Source: an uncultured Clostridia bacterium
GTDB taxonomy: Bacteria; Bacillota; Clostridia; Lachnospirales; CAG-274
DNA length: 30,152 nucleotides
Assembly (NCBI GenBank): GCA_910579745.1
Contig: CAJTVH010000039.1
Coordinates: 1 to 30,152, forward strand
Reading direction: 5' to 3'
Shown: positions 1 to 6,637 of the stretch, piece by piece
Layout: every line of letters begins with the position of its first letter
Position numbering within the stretch: the first letter of the stretch is position 1
The notes under the pieces: generated by a model
Database searches by the model: none
Told to the model about the DNA's origin: nothing
What the model saw: only the letters and a program-made list of their open reading frames with translations
Position numbers and translations under genes: made by a program

Positions 1-167
1 TCGGTGGAAGTAAGGACAAGTTTTGAATATTCTTCCCTTGCTTCTTTTTTTGTCTTAAAGACAGTTCAGTATTTCTGTATCTGGTTGCCTGTTATCTGAT
101 TGTAGCCTAAGTTTGCTCTAAAATAATAAGTTCCGCTATCTGCTTTCTTAATTGGGTCTTTTGCCAT
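1..167 (-). pseudogene. Tyrosine integrase, N-terminal fragment with internal stop
   Basis: Reading leftward from an ATG at 167-165, the translation begins MAKDPIKKADSGTYYFRANL. This is the arm-type DNA-binding N-terminus seen in tyrosine recombinases of Tn916-like integrative elements. Codon 34 (68-66) is TGA at a place where family members usually have a basic residue; after it the same frame continues with a family-like TVFKTKKEAREEYSKL stretch. A single C-to-T change of an arginine CGA would explain it. The gene is cut by the left window edge, so the catalytic domain is not visible. It starts five bases beyond the stop of a DUF3173-like gene, the usual order (DUF3173 then integrase). I call it inactive because of the stop. 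Confidence 0.75.
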
Positions 168-171
168 GATC

Positions 172-398
172 TCACTCATTATATAGATGTGCAAGAAGTA
201 CATTCACCTGCCCGTCTTGAAATCTGATACCCGATAATTCTTCCACGGCTTGCCTCGGTACCTGGTCTAATTTCCGGGACTGGTAGTATGCCTGCCCTTT
301 GGAAATCATAAGTTTTTTCGCTTTTCTTATAATGTCAGCCACAGAAGAAGTCCAATAACTACATTATATTTTGTGCGGTAGATTTCACGACATACCAT
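172..398 (-). pseudogene. DUF3173-like gene, frameshifted
   Basis: The minus strand between about 340 and 172 encodes ADIIRKAKKLMISKGQAYYQ, then a VPRQAVEELSG segment and a stop at 174-172. This matches DUF3173, a small DNA-binding family encoded directly before integrases of Tn916-type elements and thought to help excision. The N-terminal part (KYNVVIGL) is in another frame, so there is a frameshift near 345. The right limit (ATG at 398-396) is only the most likely start. The reading abuts a plus-strand relaxase remnant at about 400, so the two lie tail-free and head to head across a junction. Confidence 0.6.
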
Positions 399-414
399 AA
401 GTATGTTTCCAACT

Positions 415-800
415 AGAAAAGCTATTACAAGATACGCAATGAGAGTGATGGGCTGTGTAAAGGAACACGGGCTTTCAGTTATAACGCCGGGGGCAGGACA
501 AGGGAAAGAAGTATGCGGAATGGGACGCTCAACGCAAGGTGACAAGTTGGAAAGCAAAGCTGAAAGCCGTTATCGATGTTACTATTCCCAAAGCGAAAGA
601 CTTTGATGATTTTATGCGGCTCATGGAAGCGGCAGGCTATGAGATAAAGCGGGGGAAGTTCATTCCATTCCATGTGCCAGGGCAGGAATGCTTTACTACC
701 GTTTTAAGACGCTTGGGGAAGCGTACACCGTGGAAGCCATAGGCAGGGAAATACCCATTACCGCCCGGAAAACGTGGCTTCTAAGCGTACGCAAGGGCAG
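415..800 (+). pseudogene. Relaxase/mobilization nuclease fragment, multiply frameshifted
   Basis: Three frames together rebuild an internal part of a MobA/VirD2-type relaxase. KIRNESDGLCK is followed by EHGLSVI, then KKYAEWDAQRK and TSWKAKLKAVID, then DFDDFMRLMEAAGYEIKRGK and finally FYRFKTLGEAYTVEAI. These segments are characteristic of relaxases of Gram-positive conjugative elements, in the part that follows the nuclease domain. Frame changes are needed near 472, 505 and 690, and neither a start nor the catalytic N-terminus is present. It is therefore a fragment. Assignment rests on remembered family motifs, not on a search. Confidence 0.7.
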
Positions 801-848
801 AAAAAGATATGGAGGAATAACAATCTTTTAATCATCATTCCCCAGTGT

Positions 849-1086
849 TTATCCGCTGAATTTATAGCCTATACCTAACACGGTTTTTATGTAGGTGTGC
901 GGCTCTATCTCTTTTTGCGGATTGTAAAGCACATTTTCAACGCTAGAATGACAGCTATTACTATCCATGTTCCAGACGGCTTCAAATATTTGTGCCCTTG
1001 TAAGGATAATGCCGGGAGTGGAAGCAAGGAATACAAGGGGTATTGTATTCAAGACGGGTAAGATTGATTTTTTCCGTCTTGAATTC
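849..1086 (-). pseudogene. OmpR/VanR-type response regulator, C-terminal fragment
   Basis: The minus strand encodes a winged-helix effector domain: FKTEKINLTRLEYN in one frame, then LVFLASTPGIILTRAQIFEA, VWNMDSNSCHSSVENVLYN and TYIKTVLGIGYKF in another, ending at a TAA (851-849). The LT...EF..L..La..PG...tR pattern and the final VlG.GYKF are hallmarks of OmpR-family DNA-binding domains, and the wording is close to VanR-like regulators carried on integrative elements. The receiver domain is absent and a frameshift lies near 1045. No sensor kinase remnant is visible. Confidence 0.7.
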
Positions 1087-1256
1087 TCCGGAGTTGGTTC
1101 TGCCTTATTTCCAGTCCTGAAAAAAATAATAGGGGAGAGGGAGTAGGCTCTATTGTTTTATAAAAAATTCATTATCAAGGATAGAGAATATCCGATTATA
1201 AATTTGTTCGCTCTTATCATCAATCTTTAAGATAATTATTGCCACATACGCCCCCA
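1087..1256. other. Short spacer downstream of ilvN
   Basis: This stretch separates the response-regulator fragment from the end of ilvN. A plus-strand frame reads EFSGVGSALFPVLKKIIGE and stops at about 1147; it looks protein-like but I cannot place it in a family, and it has no start. No convincing hairpin terminator for the minus-strand ilv genes is visible. Confidence 0.3.
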
Positions 1257-1757
1257 CTATCTGTCTATAATACTTAGCGCTTCAATAGCAACGCTTCCTC
1301 CGCGAACAAATTCAATTCGGTTTGTATAGCATTTTTCCAATAAGGTGATTAGGTCATTATTGCGATTTTCTGTCTGCACACTTTCAATCAGTACAGTTGA
1401 CGGTGTGTAATCAATGACGGAGATATTGAATATTTTTGAAATTTTAAATACCTCGTCTATATCTTGGTAAGAACAGTTATTTATTCTAACAAACATCAAT
1501 TCTTTCATGTGAATAGCAATATCAGTGAAATCTATTACTTTGATTACCTCAACACTTCTGTTAAGCTGCTTTTTTATCTGTTCAAATGTCTTATCGTCAC
1601 TTGTTAAACTGATTGTCATGCGGGAAATTGTTTCATCTTCGGTTGTTCCTACGGTTAAACTATTCAGATTATAAGACTTACCAGAAAACAACCCTGAAAT
1701 TCTGGCAAGGACACCTATATCGTTTTCAACAAATAAACATATCCATCTTTTTTTCAT
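1257..1757 (-). CDS. ilvN: Acetolactate synthase small (regulatory) subunit
   Basis: This 166-residue protein is the regulatory subunit of acetolactate synthase, which in the family binds the catalytic subunit and confers feedback inhibition by valine. The N-terminal ACT domain is plain: residues 5-75 contain CLFVENDIGVLARISGLFSG, YNLNSLTVG and a TISRMTISL strand. The C-terminal half (ELMFVRINN onward, ending IEALSIIDR) corresponds to the second ACT-like domain of IlvH/IlvN. Length is normal for the family. The ATG lies two bases past the ilvB stop, so translation is probably coupled. The gene is intact although both flanks hold broken mobile-element genes. The symbol ilvN rather than ilvH is a naming choice. 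Confidence 0.93.
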   Translation of the reverse strand: MKKRWICLFVENDIGVLARISGLFSGKSYNLNSLTVGTTEDETISRMTISLTSDDKTFEQIKKQLNRSVEVIKVIDFTDIAIHMKELMFVRINNCSYQDIDEVFKISKIFNISVIDYTPSTVLIESVQTENRNNDLITLLEKCYTNRIEFVRGGSVAIEALSIIDR

Positions 1758-1759
1758 AG

Positions 1760-3490
1760 TTAGTTATCCTCGCTTTCTAAAATCATATCGTCCAAAGAGT
1801 TGCCTGGTGGAACAATCGGCATAACATTTTCTTCCCGTTCAATAATAAATTCAATAACAGTAGGTACTTTTAATGTATTTTTTGCGGTTTTGAGCGCAGC
1901 CGCGATATCTTGCTCGTTTGTTATACGAATACTTTTTGCTCCATAACTTTCGGCTAATTTAATAAAATCGGGGGTATATTCCGGGCAATATTCCGTTGGA
2001 GAATTACAGCTACTTGAACAGCTTTTTCTGTAACGCATACAGGTACTTGAGTATTTTCTGTCAAAAAACATTTCCTGCCATTGTCTTACATTTCCTAAAT
2101 AACCATTATTGAGTATGCAGATTGTTATGGGTAACTCATAGCAAATAGCAGTTGCCATTTCTTGAATATTCATCTGCATGCCACCGTCTCCAGAAATGAC
2201 AATAACATCTTTTGATGGGTTTCCAATTTTAGCTCCGATTGCTGCCGGAAAACCATATCCCATAGTACCTAAGCCTCCGGAAGTCAACATTTGCTTTTTG
2301 GCATTTAATTCGAGAAATTGTGTAGCCCATAACTGATTTTGCCCTACATCTGTGGCGATAATAGCATTGTCAAAATTTTTATTTATCTCTCTTATAATTT
2401 TTTCTGGTGTCAAGCCCGTTCTTTTCATGGCGATAGGATATTGGCTTTTCCAAATGCTGATTTGTTTTAACCAATCCTCTATATCTAATGGTTGTGCTTT
2501 TTCAAGTAATGCGGAAATGGCTTTTTTGGCATCAGCAACAATCGGAATATCAACCGCTATATTTCTGGAAATAGATGCAGGGTCAATGTCAACATGAATA
2601 ATTGTTGCATTGGTAGCAAAATGTCCGATTTTTCCAGTTATGCGGTCATTAAATCTCGTTCCAATAGAAAAAAGAACGTCACAATTACTAATTGCTGTAT
2701 TAGACGCATAACTTCCATGTATTCCTATATTTCCAATGTATAAATTATGAGTTGTGGGAATTGCGCCTTTTCCCATAATGGTAGTAATAACGGGAACACC
2801 TGTTGTTTCTGCAAGTATTAGCATTTCAGACTGTGAATGGCTGATGTTGACACCACCGCCAATTAAAAAAACGGGTTTTTTTGCATTATTTAATATTTCT
2901 AAGGCTTTTTTTATTTGCCCTGCATGAACGGAAAGTTTAGGCTTATATCCTCTGATTTCAATTTTTTCAGGATAATCATCATTACCATATTCACGCTGAA
3001 TATCTTTCGGTAAATCTATCACAACAACGCCTGGCTTACCTGTTCGGGCAATAATAAAAGCTTTCTTTATTATGGCAGCTAAATTATCACGTTTGCGAAC
3101 GGTTATGGCATATTTGCAGATACTTCTTGTGATACCTACAATATCAACTTCTTGAAATGCGTCATTACCGATCAGTCTGGTAGGTACTTGCCCAGTGAAG
3201 CACACCAGAGGAACACTGTCATAATTCGCTGTTGCAATTCCTGTTACTAAATTAGTAGCCCCTGGTCCACTTGTCACTAAACATACTCCAACTTTTCCAG
3301 TAGAGCGCGCATACCCGTCAGCAGCATGGATTAATCCCTGTTCATGCCGTGGTAGAATAACGTCAATATCGTTTTCGTCATAGAGAGCATTAAACAAGTC
3401 GATTGACTGCCCGCCCGGATAAGCAAATAATGTGTTTACTTGTTCCGCTTTGAGAGCTTTTACAAATAATTCCGCACCTGTAATCAACAT
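1760..3490 (-). CDS. ilvB: Acetolactate synthase large (catalytic) subunit
   Basis: This 576-residue thiamine-diphosphate enzyme condenses two pyruvates to acetolactate, or pyruvate and 2-oxobutyrate to acetohydroxybutyrate, the first common step of branched-chain amino acid synthesis. Visible features are the N-terminal ThDP domain with the activating glutamate (RHEQGLIHAADGYAR, Glu50), the central FAD-binding domain, and the C-terminal ThDP/Mg motif that runs from ISGDGG to ILNNG. The RQWQE segment near residue 470 is conserved. Residues 484-502 form an insert with four cysteines (C484, C491, C495, C502). Start: ATG at 3490 with AAGGAGG just upstream. It follows tetR on the same strand and overlaps no other gene; no other ilv or leu gene is in the window. 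Pairing with a regulatory subunit argues for the anabolic enzyme, not AlsS. Confidence 0.95.
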   Translation of the reverse strand: MLITGAELFVKALKAEQVNTLFAYPGGQSIDLFNALYDENDIDVILPRHEQGLIHAADGYARSTGKVGVCLVTSGPGATNLVTGIATANYDSVPLVCFTGQVPTRLIGNDAFQEVDIVGITRSICKYAITVRKRDNLAAIIKKAFIIARTGKPGVVVIDLPKDIQREYGNDDYPEKIEIRGYKPKLSVHAGQIKKALEILNNAKKPVFLIGGGVNISHSQSEMLILAETTGVPVITTIMGKGAIPTTHNLYIGNIGIHGSYASNTAISNCDVLFSIGTRFNDRITGKIGHFATNATIIHVDIDPASISRNIAVDIPIVADAKKAISALLEKAQPLDIEDWLKQISIWKSQYPIAMKRTGLTPEKIIREINKNFDNAIIATDVGQNQLWATQFLELNAKKQMLTSGGLGTMGYGFPAAIGAKIGNPSKDVIVISGDGGMQMNIQEMATAICYELPITICILNNGYLGNVRQWQEMFFDRKYSSTCMRYRKSCSSSCNSPTEYCPEYTPDFIKLAESYGAKSIRITNEQDIAAALKTAKNTLKVPTVIEFIIEREENVMPIVPPGNSLDDMILESEDN

Positions 3491-3506
3491 AATATTCCTC
3501 CTTGTA

Positions 3507-3520
3507 TGCGTGTGCTTGCG
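3507..3520 (-). promoter_or_regulatory. Candidate second TetR operator before ilvB
   Basis: Read on the minus strand, these 14 bases (CGCAAGCACACGCA) match the perfect palindrome in front of tetR at 10 of 14 positions. The site lies between a TATAAT-like -10 box (3539-3534) and the ilvB ribosome binding site, where bound repressor would block transcription. The -35 region for that -10 is poor. This is inference from similarity. Confidence 0.4.
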
Positions 3521-3537
3521 TGCATAATTTTTTATTA

Positions 3538-3570
3538 TAAAATGGCACTGAAAATCAGTACCATTTTTTT
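3538..3570 (-). terminator. Hairpin between tetR and ilvB
   Basis: The inverted repeat pairs AATGG-x-ACTGA with TCAGT-x-CCATT around a three-base loop, flanked by A and T runs on both sides. It begins directly after the tetR stop. On the minus strand it would make a hairpin followed by TTTT, so it may end or weaken the tetR transcript before ilvB. The T run is short, so partial read-through is likely. Confidence 0.55.
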
Positions 3571-3572
3571 AC

Positions 3573-4145
3573 TTAGAAAATTCCTTTTACAAATACTGAT
3601 ACACTATTTTTAATAAATTCTTCTTGTTCAACTTTAGTAAGCTCTTGATTAAAAGACGCTTTCAAAAAGGTATAGCCGAATGTTGATGAAAATATAGTCA
3701 TAGCCAAACTTTCAAAGTCCATACTAGATATTTTGTTCAACTGTTCCATTTTTTCAAAGTATTCAATTAAGAAAGATATAAATGTCTGCGGTATTTTCAT
3801 AATCATTGTTGCGGTTTCATCATAAAGCTGTGGTGCTCTCAATCCGATAGACAATTTTACAAAATCTGGTGTAATTCGATTCATATATGTTGTCATAAAC
3901 ATTTCTAAATCTGGTTGTAGCTCCCATACTATGTTTTGGAAAATTTCTGGGGAAATATTAGCACGCCATTTTTCTTGTGCAATTCCATTTAATACAATGT
4001 CCTTTTTATTTTTGAATTTTCGGAATAGAGTACATTCGTTTACTCCTGCTAAATGTGCTATATCTTTTGTTGTAGTTGCAACATAGCCTTTATCACGGAC
4101 TAAAGACATGGTTGCGTCAATAATCTTTTGACTTGTATCGTCCAT
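3573..4145 (-). CDS. TetR/AcrR-family transcriptional regulator
   Basis: This is a 190-residue one-component repressor. The N-terminal helix-turn-helix is typical: residues 8-50 hold IIDATMSLVRDKGYVATTTK, IAHLAGVNECTLFRKF and KNKKDIV. The remaining helical region would form the ligand-binding and dimer domain, and its ligand cannot be read from sequence. I start at the ATG at 4145-4143 because a strong AGGAGGT-type site (4156-4151) precedes it; a longer TTG-initiated reading would run through the operator. It lies upstream of ilvB on the same strand with 82 bases between. A consensus promoter and a perfect palindrome upstream suggest autorepression, and a related site before ilvB suggests it also controls acetolactate synthase. 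Confidence 0.88.
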   Translation of the reverse strand: MDDTSQKIIDATMSLVRDKGYVATTTKDIAHLAGVNECTLFRKFKNKKDIVLNGIAQEKWRANISPEIFQNIVWELQPDLEMFMTTYMNRITPDFVKLSIGLRAPQLYDETATMIMKIPQTFISFLIEYFEKMEQLNKISSMDFESLAMTIFSSTFGYTFLKASFNQELTKVEQEEFIKNSVSVFVKGIF

Positions 4146-4157
4146 TTCCCACCTCCA

Positions 4158-4171
4158 TGCAAGTACTTGCA
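4158..4171. promoter_or_regulatory. Perfect 14-bp palindrome, likely TetR operator
   Basis: TGCAAGTACTTGCA is a perfect inverted repeat. It lies four bases downstream of the tetR -10 box and directly upstream of the tetR ribosome binding site, the normal place for an autorepression operator of this family. That the adjacent TetR binds it is inference. Confidence 0.7.
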
Positions 4172-4174
4172 ATA

Positions 4175-4203
4175 ATTATATATAACTTTTGAGGAAATGT
4201 CAA
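4175..4203 (-). promoter_or_regulatory. Consensus sigma-A promoter of tetR
   Basis: On the minus strand a perfect TTGACA (4203-4198) and a perfect TATAAT (4180-4175) are separated by exactly 17 bases. The box pair points into tetR and the palindromic operator follows immediately. A full-consensus promoter suits a gene that is switched off by repression. Confidence 0.85.
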
Positions 4204-4204
4204 T

Positions 4205-4335
4205 AAAATTTATTTGGTTGGCCTCAACTATGCCGCCGTCAAATCCCACCCGGCGTAGGCGGGTTCCTGTTTCTTTGTCAGTTCCGAAATGCGTCCTTTT
4301 ATCCGGCGTATCTCTGCGTTGCTGTTGGATAAAGC
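4205..4335 (-). pseudogene. DUF3560-like mobile-element gene fragment
   Basis: On the minus strand one frame gives NSNAEIRRIKGRISELTKKQ followed by EPAYAGWD, and the next frame continues FDGGIVEANQ. This combination resembles the C-terminal part of DUF3560-type proteins common on Clostridia integrative elements, where GW(D/E)F(D/E)GG is followed by VEAN. The match is short, contains a frameshift at about 4240, and stops where the tetR promoter begins. That boundary suggests the tetR-ilvBN cassette joined a pre-existing element here. Family assignment is from memory. Confidence 0.4.
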
Positions 4336-4399
4336 TCATGAGGGGTAGGGCTTATTCTGTATGTGACACTGTGATGACCTTTCCTATTTTATTGCTTCA

Positions 4400-4557
4400 A
4401 TACATTCAGCGGAAAGGTTGGGGCAGCTGTCAAGGGTCTTGCGCTTGCTATTGAGCTGATGAACAAGTATCAAGACAGAAAGAATAGAAAAGTCGTCACA
4501 GCTTCAGGACTTGGAGCAGCAGATAAGGAAAATCAGGCGGTACAAAATAATGTTTAG
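4400..4557 (+). other. Unassigned protein-like remnant
   Basis: The plus strand reads FSGKVGAAVKGLALAIELMN then a charged segment, and in a neighbouring frame SQLQDLEQQIRKIRRYK. It looks like the charged coiled-coil tail of a mobile-element protein, possibly a relaxase C-terminus, but the frames break and no start codon with a binding site is present. I do not assign it. Confidence 0.3.
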
Positions 4558-4721
4558 GAATGTGTAAACCTTATTAGACAGTACAGCAATGTTGAAACCC
4601 AAACCCTTGATAGAGAAACTCTTCTTCGATTAATTGACAAAATCCAAATAGGAGAGCAGAAAAATTATAAATGGCCAAAAAGAACGTAAAATTAAAATTC
4701 GCTACAAATTTGTAGGATTTG
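4558..4721 (+). pseudogene. Large serine recombinase, C-terminal fragment
   Basis: The plus strand encodes ECVNLIRQYSNVETQTLDRE, then TLLRLIDKIQIGEQ, and after a frameshift near 4675 RKIKIRYKFVGFV. This is the recognisable C-terminus of TnpX/Tn4451-type large serine recombinases, in which a DRETLLRLIDKI helix precedes a terminal strand ending in Y.FVG. The reading runs straight into the MITE at 4726. No N-terminal part of a recombinase lies upstream on this strand, and the matching N-terminal type of sequence sits beyond the MITE on the other strand. Confidence 0.65.
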
Positions 4722-4725
4722 TTAG

Positions 4726-4884
4726 AGCGTATCTGAAAACTAAAATACGCGCGAAAAATTATAAAAAATAAAACGAAACCGAAAGGCTTTTCTGTTTAAT
4801 TGAACTGTTTTCGTTTATTTTTTAATAGTTTTTTGGATATTTCGCATATATAACTTATAGCTTATGATAGTTTTCAGATATGTC
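4726..4884 (+). repeat. MITE-like element, copy 1
   Basis: This 159-bp unit has terminal inverted repeats: GCGTATCTGAAAACTA at the left and the inverse TAGTTTTCAGATATGTC at the right, the latter with two point changes. It is almost identical to 16083-16241, with about ten differences counted by eye, and has the same length. It encodes no protein. Flanks are TTAG at the left and CTAG at the right, so the target duplication is not identical here; both fit the YTAR target that IS5-group elements duplicate. The interior is rich in further hairpins. Confidence 0.85.
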
Positions 4885-5294
4885 CTAGATAAAATTTCAC
4901 TACTTAACAAAAACATTTCATTAGAAATATTACGCAAGGGTGCAAAATCGTTGTCGCCCTGTGCGATGTCATTAATAGAACTAAAACAAACGTTTTTCTG
5001 TGGAAAGATTATTTCCGTGTATATTCCCATTTGCAGATAAATTCGCCTAAGCGTTTACACAAGCTCCGCTTTAATGTCGGCAAGCGTGAACTAAAAGCCA
5101 GGCTTTTGGAAATTCGCCATGAAATAACTATCGTCCGTGTACCATTCCAGATTGCTGAAGCCGTTCAGTTTTGCGTAGTTTTCAAGGATTTGCTTCTGGT
5201 TGCTTATGGAATTGGCTTCCACGGAAAGTTTGTCTTTGTGTGACAATTTCCGATATAGGGAGGTAATAAGTTTTTGGGTGGTCTGTCTTAACAT
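4885..5294 (-). pseudogene. Large serine recombinase, N-terminal fragment
   Basis: From 5294 leftward the protein begins MLRQTTQKLITSLYRKLSHK and continues SISNQKQILENYAKLNGFSN, with the YRKLS segment carrying the nucleophile-type serine of the resolvase domain. Other frames then give TLADIKAELV, GIYTEIIFPQKNV, INDIAQGDNDFAPLRNI and SNEMFLLSSEI. Each matches in order the catalytic domain of Tn4451/Tn1549-type serine recombinases. A stop near 5091 and several changed residues (for example the usual DDGYSGTNF appears as DDSYFMANF) show decay. The fragment ends exactly at the MITE. Confidence 0.75.
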
Positions 5295-5440
5295 AATCTC
5301 CTTCGTTTCCGACAGCCAGCCCCTCTATTCCGTAGGTTTATTATACCACGTGGGGGCTGCTGTCTGCAAAGTCCTTTTTACCGTTTTACAGACTGTAAAA
5401 ATCATAATTATTCTTCTTATTTTGTCACAACATGAAATGG

Positions 5441-5469
5441 TTGAATAATTTATTACTTCATGCTATAAT
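5441..5469 (+). promoter_or_regulatory. Sigma-A promoter for the DUF4180 gene
   Basis: TTGAAT (5441-5446) and TATAAT (5464-5469) are spaced by 17 bases and lie 67 bases before the DUF4180 start. This is the only promoter-like pair pointing into that gene. Confidence 0.75.
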
Positions 5470-5535
5470 GCCTAAAGCGTTACCAGGGGCGATAACGTGG
5501 GATTTTGTCTGCAATTCATTGAAGGAGGTACAGGC

Positions 5536-5904
5536 ATGAGGTTTGAAAAAATTGATTCCGGCAATAGAATAGTTGCTGTTGTTTCAAGCGAAAATAAAGT
5601 GATTACTGATGTCAATTCTGCGCTTGATTTACTTATGTCTGCCAAATATGGTGCGGGCACAAAGTATATCGTCGTGGATAAAAAGTTAGTCATTGAAGAT
5701 TTCTTTGTTTTAAGCAACGGTTTGGCAGGAGAAATTCTTCAAAAATATATCAATTATGGTGGGAAAATTGCAATATACGGCGATTATTCACACTATACCA
5801 GCAAACCGCTGAAAGACTTCATCTATGAAAGCAACAAGGGGAGAGATGTATTCTTTGCTGCCACAAAAGAGGAAGCGATACAGAAGATAACTGAAAATGT
5901 TTAG
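5536..5904 (+). CDS. DUF4180 domain-containing protein
   Basis: This is a 122-residue cytosolic protein. The order of motifs fits DUF4180: an N-terminal strand region (IVAVVSSENKVITDVNSALD), the central LVIEDFFVLSNGLAGEILQK core, INYGGKIAIYGDYSHYTS, and a C-terminal FIYESNKGRDVFFAATKEEA. The function of the family is unknown; genes of this kind often occur singly next to regulators. I choose the ATG at 5536, which follows GAAGGAGG at good spacing, over an upstream GTG at 5497. It has its own promoter and terminator and is the only intact gene between the recombinase debris and the housekeeping DNA, so it may be island cargo. Why it has stayed intact cannot be told. Confidence 0.85.
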   Translation: MRFEKIDSGNRIVAVVSSENKVITDVNSALDLLMSAKYGAGTKYIVVDKKLVIEDFFVLSNGLAGEILQKYINYGGKIAIYGDYSHYTSKPLKDFIYESNKGRDVFFAATKEEAIQKITENV

Positions 5905-5952
5905 CGAACAAAATCCCCGTATCGAATAGTTGCGTGTTAACACAACGCTTGG

Positions 5953-5983
5953 GCGGTCATACTTGTTATGAATGACCGCTTTT
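5953..5983 (+). terminator. Rho-independent terminator after DUF4180 gene
   Basis: An eight-base stem (GCGGTCAT with ATGACCGC) closes an 11-base loop and is followed by TTTT. It lies about 50 bases past the DUF4180 stop. Confidence 0.75.
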
Positions 5984-6637
5984 CCATGCCCTCTTTATGC
6001 AGTAAATGGTGGCTTATGTCCGACTGCTCTTTTCGCTTCCAGAATTTTCATTATTTTTTAAGAGAACATAAATTAATAAAAAAAATATTATCTTAATGAA
6101 AATCAGTCAGTTATATCCTAACTCTTTCATATCTAAAAATCCCTACAATGATTATATTAAATCAGTGGTGTTTTGCTATATTTTTTATGCGGGGATTTTG
6201 GATTATGATCTTAATTGATTGACAAATATATATATAAAATATATAATATGAGTTGGAATGTGCTTAAAAATTATATATAAGTTGTTAAAACGGTATAAAT
6301 AATAAATTTTCTTAAACATATATATTTTTTTTTATGGAAATAGAGCTTATTTTTATGGTTTTTTTATTACATTATAATTTTTAAATACTTTTAAGGATTG
6401 TTTTGGAGCTATACGTTGAAAATTTGCGAGTTTTTGAATCTTAAAAAATATTTTTTTATATGTATGGAAGCTTAAATACACTAAAAAGTGTAATGAATAA
6501 AAAAGTGGTTTTTATAAAAACGGAAGTTTTTCTATTTATAGAAATTTATAATTTAATAAAAGTGTAGCTTTTTAATATTAAATTTGTTTTATACATTAAT
6601 TTATAGAATAATTTATTTGTTATTAGGGGGGATTTTT
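5984..6637. other. AT-rich intergenic region and long leader
   Basis: About 650 bases without a supported gene. Composition changes sharply near 6050 from the richer island sequence to very AT-rich DNA, so the island border is probably here. The only clear signal is the consensus promoter at 6219-6247. The following 390 bases would be transcribed as a leader to the zinc-knuckle protein; I see AT-rich inverted repeats (for example around 6500-6535) but no known riboswitch, CIRCE element or CtsR heptad repeat. Confidence 0.5.
6219..6247 (+). promoter_or_regulatory. Consensus sigma-A promoter of the zinc protein-clpS-clpA operon
   Basis: A perfect TTGACA (6219-6224), a 17-base AT-only spacer and a perfect TATAAT (6242-6247) point toward the gene at 6638. 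No closer promoter of this quality is seen, so the transcript probably has a leader of nearly 400 nt. Confidence 0.75.

Noticed and set aside
1047..1084. Perfect 11-bp inverted repeat (ATTCAAGACGG with CCGTCTTGAAT, 16-base loop) that looks like an operator or terminator
   Set aside because: It lies inside the coding remnant of the response regulator, has no T run at the end of the stem, and no promoter is near. Most likely chance.
1760..3490. Considered catabolic acetolactate synthase AlsS
   Set aside because: A regulatory ACT subunit gene follows at two bases and the sequence has the FAD-type IlvB pattern. No acetolactate decarboxylase gene is present.
4197..4454. Plus-strand open frame of 85 codons next to the tetR promoter
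   Set aside because: It is antisense to the DUF3560-like remnant and has no family-like motif or start signal.
4815..5030. Minus-strand open frame beginning MGIYTEIIFPQKNV as an independent small gene
   Set aside because: Its first part is the internal GYYTE..FP.K.V segment of a serine recombinase catalytic domain and its end runs into the MITE. It is part of the recombinase remnant.
6219..6247. Looked for CtsR or CIRCE heat-shock operators before the clp operon
   Set aside because: No GGTCAAA-type heptad repeats or TTAGCACTC inverted repeat occur in 6000-6640.
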